DNA from: a bacterium
Lineage (GTDB): Bacteria > Patescibacteriota > Microgenomatia > Daviesbacterales > UBA10151
DNA: 15,123 nt
Direction of reading: 5' to 3'
Assembly (NCBI GenBank): GCA_027364775.1
Contig: DAHXOS010000097.1
Location: forward strand, 1 to 15,123
The notes under the pieces are model-generated. The model did not search any database. It was not told the DNA's origin and saw nothing but the letters and a program-made list of their open reading frames with translations. A program made the position numbers and the translations under genes. This document shows positions 7,158-13,713 of this stretch, in pieces. Each line of letters starts with the position of its first letter. Position 1 is the first letter of the stretch.

Positions 7158-7823
7158 ATGCTGGAGTTTGATCCTCTCAATCTTAGAAATCAACAAGTGC
7201 AAAGATTAATAGATTTAGGTGTACATAAATTACGAGGATTGAAGGAGATGGATTATAAAAGCTTCTTACCTCAGATAGAGGTTGATAAACAAGCCCAAGA
7301 AAGAGGTTATAGTCCTCTAATAGTAGAGACTATTCCAATAAGTGATCTTACAAGACTTATAGATATTGAAGTTTTAAACTTTAGTCTGCCATCGATAAAA
7401 AATCTTTACTCTGCTGATGGAGAATATCCTTATGTAACCTGGGCTAAGGTACCTTTTTGGAAATACGGGGGTTGGGAGTTACAAAGACGAGAAGAGGAAG
7501 GATGGCAGGAGTCTGACAGTAGAGCCGCCAGTTTAAGAGAAGGTATAAATTATATGCTTCACTATGAACTAGGATATGATGTAGGTGGATTAACTATACT
7601 CGGTACGCAAGTTGAAGATGGCCGCTATTTGTATATTAATAAATACAAACAACCAAAACGTAGTGTTTATACGGGATTATTTTATAGATCGTTGCGATAT
7701 GGAGCAGATACCTTATTCTGTTTTGCGCCAGGAGAGAGGATAGGTCCTGCTGTTGCTCATGGCCGTATATCTTTAATGGATCCAGAAACCTTACCCTTGG
7801 ATTTAAAAAGGTTAAAGGGATAA
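7158..7823 (+). CDS. DUF5701-like protein of unknown function
   Basis: The 221-residue product is soluble, without signal peptide or membrane segment. Its N-terminus, 'NQQVQRLIDLGVHKLRGL' then 'FLPQ', and the later 'REGINYMLHYELG', 'LTILGTQV' and the closing region before 'FCFAPGERIGPA' follow the layout I recall for DUF5701 proteins of actinobacteria ('RQvqrLidlGy..lagl', 'eEgia...h.P', 'l.GS'). That is a memory-based match and may be wrong. A tryptophan-rich central stretch ('VTWAKVPFWKYGGWEL') looks like a ligand-facing surface. The gene sits 11 nt after the cysteine hydrolase, so the two may share a pathway. No Shine-Dalgarno motif precedes the ATG. Confidence 0.6.
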   Translation: MLEFDPLNLRNQQVQRLIDLGVHKLRGLKEMDYKSFLPQIEVDKQAQERGYSPLIVETIPISDLTRLIDIEVLNFSLPSIKNLYSADGEYPYVTWAKVPFWKYGGWELQRREEEGWQESDSRAASLREGINYMLHYELGYDVGGLTILGTQVEDGRYLYINKYKQPKRSVYTGLFYRSLRYGADTLFCFAPGERIGPAVAHGRISLMDPETLPLDLKRLKG

Positions 7824-7879
7824 TTTGTATATTAAGGCTCAATATATTGTATCTAGACGTTTAAACTTTTGTGGTGTAA

Positions 7880-7885
7880 GATAAT
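7880..7885 (+). promoter_or_regulatory. -10-like box before the thioredoxin gene
   Basis: GATAAT ends 6 nt before the ATG at 7892. There is no good -35 and the TG upstream is not at extended -10 spacing, so this is weak on its own. It matters mainly as one of several boxes at this distance. Confidence 0.25.
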
Positions 7886-7891
7886 TTTCCA

Positions 7892-8146
7892 ATGGTTAAA
7901 TTGATTGATTTTTGGGCTCCTTGGTGTGGTCCCTGCAAAATAATGAACCCTGTTTTAGATGAGCTTGAAAAAGAGCTTGAGGGTAAAGTTGAATTTGAAA
8001 AGGTAAATGTTGATGAAAATCAGGCCTTAGCTTCCCAATATGGTGTAATGAGTATCCCAACCTTTGTAATCTTAAAAGATGGTAAAGAGGTCAGCCGGAA
8101 AATTGGTGTTACCGCCAAAGAAGAACTGAAGAAATTATTAGTTTAA
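7892..8146 (+). CDS. Mini-thioredoxin with CGPC active site
   Basis: This thioredoxin-fold protein reduces disulfides in partner proteins through C12 and C15 in 'DFWAPWCGPCK'. The cis-proline P56 in 'SIPTF' and the 'DGKEV' turn are present. At 84 residues it is about 20 shorter than classic TrxA. It begins directly at the central strand, lacking the first strand and helix. The frame upstream is closed by TAA at 7877-7879, so a longer start is not possible. Short thioredoxins and glutaredoxin-like proteins of this size occur in archaea and CPR bacteria, so it is probably functional. There is no signal peptide, so the role is cytosolic. The 68-nt gap before it and the -10-like box suggest its own promoter. 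Confidence 0.9.
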   Translation: MVKLIDFWAPWCGPCKIMNPVLDELEKELEGKVEFEKVNVDENQALASQYGVMSIPTFVILKDGKEVSRKIGVTAKEELKKLLV

Positions 8147-8157
8147 TATTACACACC

Positions 8158-8170
8158 CCTGCTTTGCAGG
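8158..8170 (+). other. Small GC-rich hairpin after the thioredoxin gene
   Basis: CCTGC TTT GCAGG forms a perfect 5-bp stem with a 3-nt loop, 11 nt after the stop codon, in otherwise AT-rich DNA. No U-run follows directly, so it may protect the 3' end or be a poor terminator. Confidence 0.35.
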
Positions 8171-8196
8171 CAATTATCATAAGTTTTTAAAGCGTA

Positions 8197-8586
8197 ATGC
8201 ATGTGATACCTAATACAAATCCCAAGAATTTCAAAGATAGAGTTATAGAAATAGTTATTAAAATTCCTAAAGGTAGAGTAACAACTTATGGTACTGTGGC
8301 TACCCTAGCAGGTGTACCAAAAGGAGCAAGGTTGGTAGGTGGAATTTTGCACTATAACTTTGAAAAACATCACCTTCCTTGGTATAGAGTAATTAACAGG
8401 CATGGATATATTTCAACTAATTGTTGGGATCACCTAAAAGATGCTCAAAAAGCACTTTTGAGCGATGAGGGTATAGAGGTAACCCCCGATTTCATGGTAG
8501 ACTTACAAAAGTATGGTTGGTGGGGGACGGATGAAAAGCTGCAGGATATTGTAGTTCCTGTTTTTCAGGTACATCCCCGCTCGTAG
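8197..8586 (+). CDS. Alkyltransferase-like (ATL) DNA-lesion binding protein
   Basis: The protein has the DNA-binding domain of O6-alkylguanine-DNA alkyltransferases: 'VIEIVIKIPKGRVTTYGTVA', 'LAGVPKGARLVGGIL' with the base-flipping Arg finger R45 and Y31, and the active-site loop 'LPWYRVINRHGYIS'. The acceptor cysteine of the 'PCHRV' motif is replaced by tryptophan (W62). This is the hallmark of ATL proteins (S. pombe Atl1, E. coli YbaZ), which bind O6-alkylguanine without repairing it and pass it to nucleotide excision repair. At 129 residues the protein lacks the N-terminal MGMT domain, as ATLs do; the last ~40 residues extend past the usual core. The start is the ATG at 8197; a second ATG at 8201 is out of frame. 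Confidence 0.88.
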   Translation: MHVIPNTNPKNFKDRVIEIVIKIPKGRVTTYGTVATLAGVPKGARLVGGILHYNFEKHHLPWYRVINRHGYISTNCWDHLKDAQKALLSDEGIEVTPDFMVDLQKYGWWGTDEKLQDIVVPVFQVHPRS

Positions 8587-8600
8587 CAACTTTGCTGCGG
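8577..8600 (+). other. Bulged hairpin spanning the ATL stop codon
   Basis: CCGC (8577-8580) and AGCA (8585-8588) pair with TGCT (8593-8596) and GCGG (8597-8600), giving eight pairs with a four-base bulge and an ACTT loop. The ATL stop codon TAG (8584-8586) lies inside. No U-run follows. It could be a 3'-end stability element. Confidence 0.35.
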
Positions 8601-8609
8601 TCATTAATA

Positions 8610-8651
8610 GGTGAGATCTCTCACTTCCACCCTAGCTCTAGTCCTTTTTTT
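8610..8651 (+). terminator. Hairpins with a downstream T7 run before tpiA
   Basis: GTGAGATCTCTCAC (8611-8624) is a near-perfect inverted repeat. GGTG (8610-8613) can instead pair with CACC (8628-8631), so two exclusive folds exist. A T7 run (8645-8651) follows after CTAGCTCTAG. The distance from stem to T-run is longer than in a classic terminator, so this is only a candidate terminator or attenuator for the tpiA transcript. Confidence 0.3.
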
Positions 8652-8657
8652 ATAAAT

Positions 8658-9332
8658 ATGGAACAAAAAGAATTGTGGTTTATAGCTAATTGGAAAAGTA
8701 ATAAAAATGTTTCCGAAGCCCTAGAATGGATTAATACTGTTGGTCCAAGGTTGCATAATAATCCAAATTTAAAAGTGGTAGTTTGTCCGCAATTTACTGA
8801 GTTAGCAGAAGTTAAGAAAGCAGTTTTAATTAATAATTACCCAATAATTGTTGGTTCACAAGATTTATCACCTTTCCCTGAGGGATCATATACCGGAGAA
8901 GAAAACGCTAAGGAGGTTAAGCAATTTGCTGATCTTTCAATCTTAGGCCATTCTGAAAGACGTAAAAACTTTAATGAAACAGACCAGTTGGTAGCAGAAA
9001 AAGTTAAACAGGCTATCAAGGTTGGAATTATTCCACTAGTATGTATTCAGAATCAAAATGGATTAGTGCCTGAAGGAGTAAAACTTGTAGCTTATGAACC
9101 ACCCGATGCAATTGGAACAGAACATCCTGATTCTCCGGATAACGCTCAAGCTGTTGCAAAACATCTAAAAGAAATGAGGGGAGATCTAAAAGTTTTATAT
9201 GGTGGTGGTGTATCCGGTGAAACTGCAGCTGCTTTTATTAAACAAGAAGATATAGATGGATTGTTAATTGGACATCATTCTTTAGATGCTATTGAGTTTA
9301 TTCAGATTATAGATAGTTGTAGCGTAGTCTAA
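8658..9332 (+). CDS. tpiA: Triosephosphate isomerase
   Basis: The enzyme interconverts dihydroxyacetone phosphate and glyceraldehyde 3-phosphate in central carbon metabolism. Catalytic residues are present (numbered from ATG 8658): N11 and K13 in 'IANWKSNKN', H98 in 'ILGHSERR' and E147 in 'AYEPPDAIGTE'. 'YTGEENAKEV' and the phosphate-binding 'YGGGVSGETAAAF' also fit. I prefer ATG 8658 to an upstream in-frame TTG at 8592: the extra 22 residues are not TIM-like and lie over a hairpin spacer. The product is 224 residues, nearer archaeal TIMs than the ~250 of most bacteria. The flexible loop 6 reads 'PPDAIGTEH' instead of the bacterial 'PVWAIGTGK', with the EPP form also seen in archaeal enzymes. 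No Shine-Dalgarno motif is visible. Confidence 0.92.
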   Translation: MEQKELWFIANWKSNKNVSEALEWINTVGPRLHNNPNLKVVVCPQFTELAEVKKAVLINNYPIIVGSQDLSPFPEGSYTGEENAKEVKQFADLSILGHSERRKNFNETDQLVAEKVKQAIKVGIIPLVCIQNQNGLVPEGVKLVAYEPPDAIGTEHPDSPDNAQAVAKHLKEMRGDLKVLYGGGVSGETAAAFIKQEDIDGLLIGHHSLDAIEFIQIIDSCSVV

Positions 9333-9353
9333 CTCTTATAACTCATTTTTACT

Positions 9354-10544
9354 ATGGATATAAATATTAAACAGATTAATTTACAAAAACCAAAACCACG
9401 AAAAAGATTCCTAAAAAAAATAAAACCACTTTTAATAATTCTGGCGGTTTTATTTATTCTGACCTTTGTTTGGTCATTTTTATTTTCCACCTCCACGGTT
9501 TTTAATTATAAATTAGGATCAGTTTTAAAAAAAGAACAGTTAAAACAAACAGATGGTAGAGTGAATGTCTTACTTTTAGGAAATGCAGGAGGTAACCATG
9601 ACGGGCCAGAGTTAACCGACTCAATAATTGTGGCTTCCTATCAAATAAAAACTGGAAAGGTTACTTTAATCTCTATACCCCGTGATTTGTGGTTAGAGAG
9701 TATTCAACAAAAAGTTAATACCGCCTATGTTATTGGTAAGCAGAAGAATAAGTCCCAACCCTATGGGGGATTAAAATTTGCCGAAGATAAAATAGATGAT
9801 ATTTTAGGACTCACAATTCATTATGGAATAAGGTTAAACTTTAACGGATTTGCTCAGGCAATAGATCAGGTGGGCGGTATTAATGTTGATGTAGCAAAAA
9901 CTTTTGATGATTATGAATATCCAATTACCGGTAAAGAAGATGATCTTTGTGGGTATAAGGAAGTAGAAAGAGAGTTTAAAGGCGATGATGCCAAAAATTT
10001 AAATATTCCTGAAGGCAAAAGAAAAGTTTTTATTAGTCCTGAGGGTAAAATTGCCACTGACTCCGCAACTTTGGATTTCTCCTGCCGTTTTGAGCGTATC
10101 CATTTTGATCAGGGTGTAACTTATATGAACGGTGAAACTGCTTTAAAATATGTTAGATCAAGAAAAGGTACCAATGGTGAAGGATCAGATTTTGCCAGAT
10201 CCAGAAGACAACAGCTGGTAATTCAAGCTTTTATCAAAAAAGCTTTATCTTTACAAACTTTGGCCAATCCCGGGAAAGTAGCAGGTTTGGTCGGTACTTT
10301 TGGAGATAGTTTTGAAACGGATATCCCGACCAATAAGTTTTTAGAGTTTTATAATTTAGTAAAAAAAGAAAGCGGGATTAAAAGTATTGTTTTAGGGGAT
10401 CTAGGTGATGGCAAATCAGTTTTAATTAATCCGAGTCCTAGTGATTATGGAGGAGCCTGGGTGTTAATTCCTCCAAATAACGATTTTAATCCAATTAAGG
10501 ATTTTATTAAACAGACACTTGACTCTCAAAGTAAAGAACAATAA
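9354..10544 (+). CDS. LytR-CpsA-Psr (LCP) family cell-wall polymer ligase
   Basis: LCP proteins are membrane-anchored phosphotransferases that attach polyprenyl-linked glycopolymers to peptidoglycan outside the membrane. The protein has a basic cytosolic tail, one membrane segment (about 26-46) and an LCP domain (about 68-300). Signatures are 'RVNVLLLGNAGG' (69-80), the Asp of 'LTDSIIVAS' (D89), 'SIPRDLWL' with R110 and D111, 'GFAQAIDQVGGINVDV', 'MNGETALKYVRSRKG' and 'DFARSRRQQLVI'. These include the arginines and aspartate that bind the polyprenyl pyrophosphate. An insertion of about 50 residues after 'DYEYPITG' contains two cysteines. The stop codon overlaps the next gene's ATG by one base (TAATG), implying translational coupling. 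The attached polymer is unknown. Confidence 0.93.
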   Translation: MDINIKQINLQKPKPRKRFLKKIKPLLIILAVLFILTFVWSFLFSTSTVFNYKLGSVLKKEQLKQTDGRVNVLLLGNAGGNHDGPELTDSIIVASYQIKTGKVTLISIPRDLWLESIQQKVNTAYVIGKQKNKSQPYGGLKFAEDKIDDILGLTIHYGIRLNFNGFAQAIDQVGGINVDVAKTFDDYEYPITGKEDDLCGYKEVEREFKGDDAKNLNIPEGKRKVFISPEGKIATDSATLDFSCRFERIHFDQGVTYMNGETALKYVRSRKGTNGEGSDFARSRRQQLVIQAFIKKALSLQTLANPGKVAGLVGTFGDSFETDIPTNKFLEFYNLVKKESGIKSIVLGDLGDGKSVLINPSPSDYGGAWVLIPPNNDFNPIKDFIKQTLDSQSKEQ

Positions 10545-11203
10545 TGACGCTTATATTAATCCATGGTAATAGTTTGTTAGGGATTTTTAACAAATTAGCT
10601 CAAATAAAGAAGAGTTTTAACAAATTTTCAATTAGTGAGCTTGATTACAAAGACCTTGGTTCCAGAGTATCTTTTGATTTTAATACCCCACAACTATTTG
10701 CAGAGCAACGTTTAGTAATTATCGGGAATATTGAAAACGACTTTAATTTTGAGTTATTACCTAAAGATAATCCAGAGATAACAGTTGTAGTATTTATAAC
10801 TAAACTTCTTCCCTCATCAAGTAAAATTTTAAAACAGGCTATGGCCTTAAAGGCCGAAATTATTCCAATAAATGAAAAAGAGGATAGTTCGATCTTTCCT
10901 TTTTTAGATAAATTAGCAGAAAAAAATCCCTCCTCTTTAGTTGATTTTGAAAAGCTATATAAAAACTATGGCAGCCAATATCTTTTAACCATGATTTTTT
11001 ATATGTTTAGAAGATTTATTTTAATTCCTAAAAATCTTCCACCTTTTGTAATAACAAAGCTTAAAAAGCAAAAAAATAATTTTACCGAAGATAAAATTAA
11101 AAACCTTTACTATCAATCTTTAGAGCTGGACTTTAAAATAAAAAATGGTTTAGTTGAAGAAAAAACTGGTTTTACTCTTTTGATACAAAATATTATTAGC
11201 TAG
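10544..11203 (+). CDS. holA: HolA-like DNA polymerase III delta subunit (short form)
   Basis: The delta subunit opens the sliding clamp in the clamp-loader complex. Supporting features are 'ILIHGNSLLGIFNKL' at the N-terminus, 'ISELDYKDLG', 'FNTPQLFAEQRLVII' (the strand-helix typical of delta domain I), 'FPFLDKLAEKNPSS' and, in domain III, 'YYQSLELDFKIKNG' followed by a Leu-rich end. As usual for delta there is no Walker A site. At 219 residues it is well short of the ~340 of most HolA proteins, with reduced middle and final domains. The assignment rests on the order of these patches, and overall similarity is low. It overlaps the LCP gene by one base at its start and the convergent dockerin gene by four bases at its end. 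Confidence 0.7.
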   Translation: MTLILIHGNSLLGIFNKLAQIKKSFNKFSISELDYKDLGSRVSFDFNTPQLFAEQRLVIIGNIENDFNFELLPKDNPEITVVVFITKLLPSSSKILKQAMALKAEIIPINEKEDSSIFPFLDKLAEKNPSSLVDFEKLYKNYGSQYLLTMIFYMFRRFILIPKNLPPFVITKLKKQKNNFTEDKIKNLYYQSLELDFKIKNGLVEEKTGFTLLIQNIIS

Positions 11204-12147
11204 ATTTGAAGAGCTTTTTTAAATGCATCTGTATCTCCTTGATTAATTTTGCCATCATTATTAAAATCCATACTTTGAAATTTCTGTAACAAGTTTTTAT
11301 CCTTGGGATTTTTGCCAAAGTTGTCAACAATAATTGAAAAATCAACAGCATTAATTTTTCCGTCGCTGTTTAAATCATACTTTGATAGAGGAGAGCCCTT
11401 GCTAACTACAACTTCCTTAAAAGTTAAGGTTTTTGCTGAATTAGAGGCAAGATAAGACCGTAAGTCAATGTTCTGGTTGATAATTAAAGGAGGCAAGGGA
11501 TCGTTAATTGGAAGGCGGATAATTACCTGGCTATTATTTTTGCTGTCACTAAGTAGAAGTTTAGCATCTAAGCCATTTAGGTTTGAGAAACTGTTAAAGT
11601 CTGATTTTCGGGAGTTAACTAAAGGTATAATAAAATTTCCAGCGCTAGCTGTTACGGTTGCCAGATCCTGAGTACCTGGGATTTTTAAAACAACCAATAT
11701 ATTGTCTAAGGGTTCAAAGTTTTCATTTAAAACAGACCCCCGTAAGGGAGGCAATAAAGGAGGATCTTCACTCAGACTCTTAGGGGTTTTAAATTCCAGC
11801 GCCTTTTGAGGAAACAGTTTATCATTTACCTTAATTTTAAATTTATAGCTAGTTTGAGGATTAAGTTTATCTAGCTGAACTAAATGAACAGTTTGTTCCT
11901 TATCATTAGTAGAGCTTTTTTCATTATCTAGACTATCAACTCCATAAATAACAATACTTTTCATCGGTTTAGAGGACTCCCAAATAATTGAGGCTGAAGT
12001 AGGTTGGATATTTGCAACAACTATTTTTCGAAGATTTAAAGTTTGTTCCAAAGCTAAATTTTCCTTCTCCTTTATAAGGTAACTACTTATAGCAATCACT
12101 ATCGCCGCAGACAAGATTGTTAATGCGAGTAACGTTGGTATTTTCAT
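11200..12147 (-). CDS. Anchored surface protein with Fn3-like and type I dockerin domains
   Basis: This 315-residue protein has one N-terminal membrane segment (about 4-25). A fibronectin III-like domain follows (about 39-123: 'VVANIQPTSASIIWESSKP', 'LDKLNPQTSYKFKIKV'). Next is a carboxypeptidase-regulatory-like beta domain (about 135-212: 'LRGSVLNENFEPLDNILVV', 'VTASAGNFIIPL'). A type I dockerin closes it (about 255-312). The dockerin has two calcium loops, 'DLNSDGKINAVD' (258-269) and 'DFNNDGKINQGD' (294-305), each followed by a helix. Dockerins pair with cohesins on other proteins, and none is encoded here. It is the last gene of the pilN-pilO operon, 2 nt after the small gene, so a part in a pilus-associated surface complex is inferred. 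It may instead be a minor pilus-tip or adhesion component. Confidence 0.85.
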   Translation of the reverse strand: MKIPTLLALTILSAAIVIAISSYLIKEKENLALEQTLNLRKIVVANIQPTSASIIWESSKPMKSIVIYGVDSLDNEKSSTNDKEQTVHLVQLDKLNPQTSYKFKIKVNDKLFPQKALEFKTPKSLSEDPPLLPPLRGSVLNENFEPLDNILVVLKIPGTQDLATVTASAGNFIIPLVNSRKSDFNSFSNLNGLDAKLLLSDSKNNSQVIIRLPINDPLPPLIINQNIDLRSYLASNSAKTLTFKEVVVSKGSPLSKYDLNSDGKINAVDFSIIVDNFGKNPKDKNLLQKFQSMDFNNDGKINQGDTDAFKKALQI

Positions 12148-12149
12148 AT

Positions 12150-12416
12150 TTATTGTGTATTAGCACTAGCTGTTGCTGTAATAGTTGATTTTAGAGGCAG
12201 AGGAGTAGTATTAGAAATACTTGTTTTAATTACTTCCTTTTTTTCCAATAAATTAATTGTTGTTAGGTCAAGAGAACTATTTAAAGGTTCAACAGCTTTT
12301 TTGAGTTTTTGGTCTGTTATTTCTGAAGGTGGTGTCCTAATTAAATCGCTTACTACCCAGGCTAAGAATACAATAAATGTAAATATTAAAATCACAACAA
12401 ATTCTTTTTTAGTCAT
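12150..12416 (-). CDS. Small membrane-anchored protein in the pil operon
   Basis: This 88-residue protein has one hydrophobic segment (about 6-26, 'FVVILIFTFIVFLAWVV') and then an extracytoplasmic part starting 'RTPPSEITDQKLKKAVEPL'. The end is Ser/Thr-rich and low in complexity. It lies 1 nt after the pilO stop and 2 nt before the dockerin gene. The position matches that of PilP in classical pilMNOPQ operons, but I see no PilP beta domain or lipobox, so equivalence is only positional. I recall similar short proteins after PilO in related genomes; that is memory, not a search. It is real rather than a chance frame, given its anchor and tight operon fit. Confidence 0.72.
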   Translation of the reverse strand: MTKKEFVVILIFTFIVFLAWVVSDLIRTPPSEITDQKLKKAVEPLNSSLDLTTINLLEKKEVIKTSISNTTPLPLKSTITATASANTQ

Positions 12417-12417
12417 A

Positions 12418-13050
12418 TTATTTCTTTTTTATATAATAAGCTTTGGCATTTATCGACATTATTAATCCAGCCTCTTGCTGTTTATTAAAATTCACATTTT
12501 GGATACTAATTAACCGGTTTGATTGATTCAAAGAGTTTAAAAATTTAGTTAATTGGGAATAGCTGCCTAGCGTATTAAAGGTAATATCAATTTCACCTAA
12601 GCTAATATTTTTGTTTAAGTTCCTTAAGTCTTCTTCTTGAGGAGGACAATCAGATTTGCCTTCAAGTAAAGTGGGTTGAAATTGGAGCCCTGAAATTGAA
12701 GCTTCATTTAATGCAGCTAATGTCCGTAAGTTAGTTATTAGACAAGGTATTGATATGGCAGAAGGGATCTGGGTTCTTAGTTGTTCCCTGACCTTAGGAG
12801 ATAACCGTTGATAATTACTTTTTCCAACAGTTAAACTATTCTCTTTTTCCTCAAGTTGCTTAAGGATTTGCTGCTTTTCATTTATTGATTTTTGTAAGCT
12901 GATTATTGTACTGATTGTAGGTTTTATAGCAAAAATAATAAATAAAGTTACTGTAATTAAACTAAATACTACCGGACTGTAAGTTTTTACTACCGGATTT
13001 CTTAAGATCGGTTTAATGTAGGTATAGTATCTGGTTGATGTTGGGTTCAT
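12418..13050 (-). CDS. pilO: Type IV pilus inner-membrane protein PilO-like
   Basis: PilO and PilN form the inner-membrane alignment complex of type IV pili. The 210-residue protein has one membrane segment (about 25-44), a coiled coil (about 46-80, 'LQKSINEKQQILKQLEEKE') and a C-terminal ferredoxin-like domain. 'LSPKVREQLRTQIP' and 'LITNLRTLAALNEASISGL' are typical of PilO. I chose ATG 13050 over an in-frame TTG at 13059. The ATG lies 1 nt after the pilN stop (TAG T ATG), repeating the 1-nt spacing at the next junction, whereas the TTG would overlap pilN. Two cysteines flank the conserved block ('IPCLITN', 'DCPPQEED') and may form a disulfide. Confidence 0.8.
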   Translation of the reverse strand: MNPTSTRYYTYIKPILRNPVVKTYSPVVFSLITVTLFIIFAIKPTISTIISLQKSINEKQQILKQLEEKENSLTVGKSNYQRLSPKVREQLRTQIPSAISIPCLITNLRTLAALNEASISGLQFQPTLLEGKSDCPPQEEDLRNLNKNISLGEIDITFNTLGSYSQLTKFLNSLNQSNRLISIQNVNFNKQQEAGLIMSINAKAYYIKKK

Positions 13051-13051
13051 A

Positions 13052-13645
13052 CTAATCAATAACTCCTGTTACTGTAAAAACAATACTTCCTTGATCAAAA
13101 TTTATATTATTTAAAGATATATTGCGCACACTTTTATCATTTTTCAAACCATTTAAAAAAACTGCTACATCATTATTAGAGCTTCCTTGGGCAGTTAATC
13201 TAAAGTTTGTAGATGAAGTATTTTTAATAGGCTCTAAAGAGAGAGTATTTATTTTTACTCCTGAAGGTAGTTGAGCACTGATTTTATCTAGAGTTTTTTG
13301 CCAATTAGGGGTTAGGGTGTAAACTTTTTTAATGGTCGAAAGTTTTAATTGAGTTTGAGTAATTAGCGCTTCGTCCCCAGATAAACTTTCTATGATAGGT
13401 ATCTGGTTCTTAATTTTATCTCCAAGGGTACTTAATTCAGCATCAAGTTTAAACCGGTAAGCAAAGGTTGTCAGAACTACTACTTCAACAATGATCACTA
13501 TGAACCTACCATAAGAAATAAGCCATTTTAAAAATCTTACCGGCAACTTATCTTTAGACCCTTGCGGATAGAGGATATTGATAAACAATTTGGCAGAACT
13601 TTTTTTGGCTGTTTTTTTACCAAATAAGAAGGCAGGTTTACTCAT
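13052..13645 (-). CDS. pilN: Type IV pilus assembly protein PilN-like
   Basis: The 197-residue protein (from ATG 13645) has a cytosolic N-terminus with 'FINILYPQ' (21-28), which resembles the INLLP motif by which PilN binds PilM. One membrane segment (about 44-64) and a periplasm-type domain follow, with 'NWQKTLDKISAQLPSGVKI', 'LTAQGSSNNDVAVFLNGL' and 'VRNISLNNINF' as in PilN/Fimbrial_assembly proteins. An in-frame TTG at 13660 would add five residues and is less likely. No pilM lies upstream; the preceding gene is rpsT. A PilM partner is therefore expected elsewhere in the genome. It heads a four-gene operon with gaps of 1-2 nt. Confidence 0.83.
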   Translation of the reverse strand: MSKPAFLFGKKTAKKSSAKLFINILYPQGSKDKLPVRFLKWLISYGRFIVIIVEVVVLTTFAYRFKLDAELSTLGDKIKNQIPIIESLSGDEALITQTQLKLSTIKKVYTLTPNWQKTLDKISAQLPSGVKINTLSLEPIKNTSSTNFRLTAQGSSNNDVAVFLNGLKNDKSVRNISLNNINFDQGSIVFTVTGVID

Positions 13646-13713
13646 ATAAAATTTTCCCAAGTTGACCTTGAGTTATTAACTTAATTGTAACGAAGATTTA
13701 AAGGGAAGTCGAG

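Noticed and set aside
8601..8651. T-box or other known riboswitch before tpiA (a GGTGG-like segment on the opposite strand).
   Set aside because: The match lies on the wrong strand for tpiA and lacks the full T-box core and specifier stem.
8592..8657. N-terminal extension of triosephosphate isomerase from an upstream TTG.
   Set aside because: The extra residues are not TIM-like, the region holds hairpins and a T7 run, and ATG 8658 gives the expected N-terminus.
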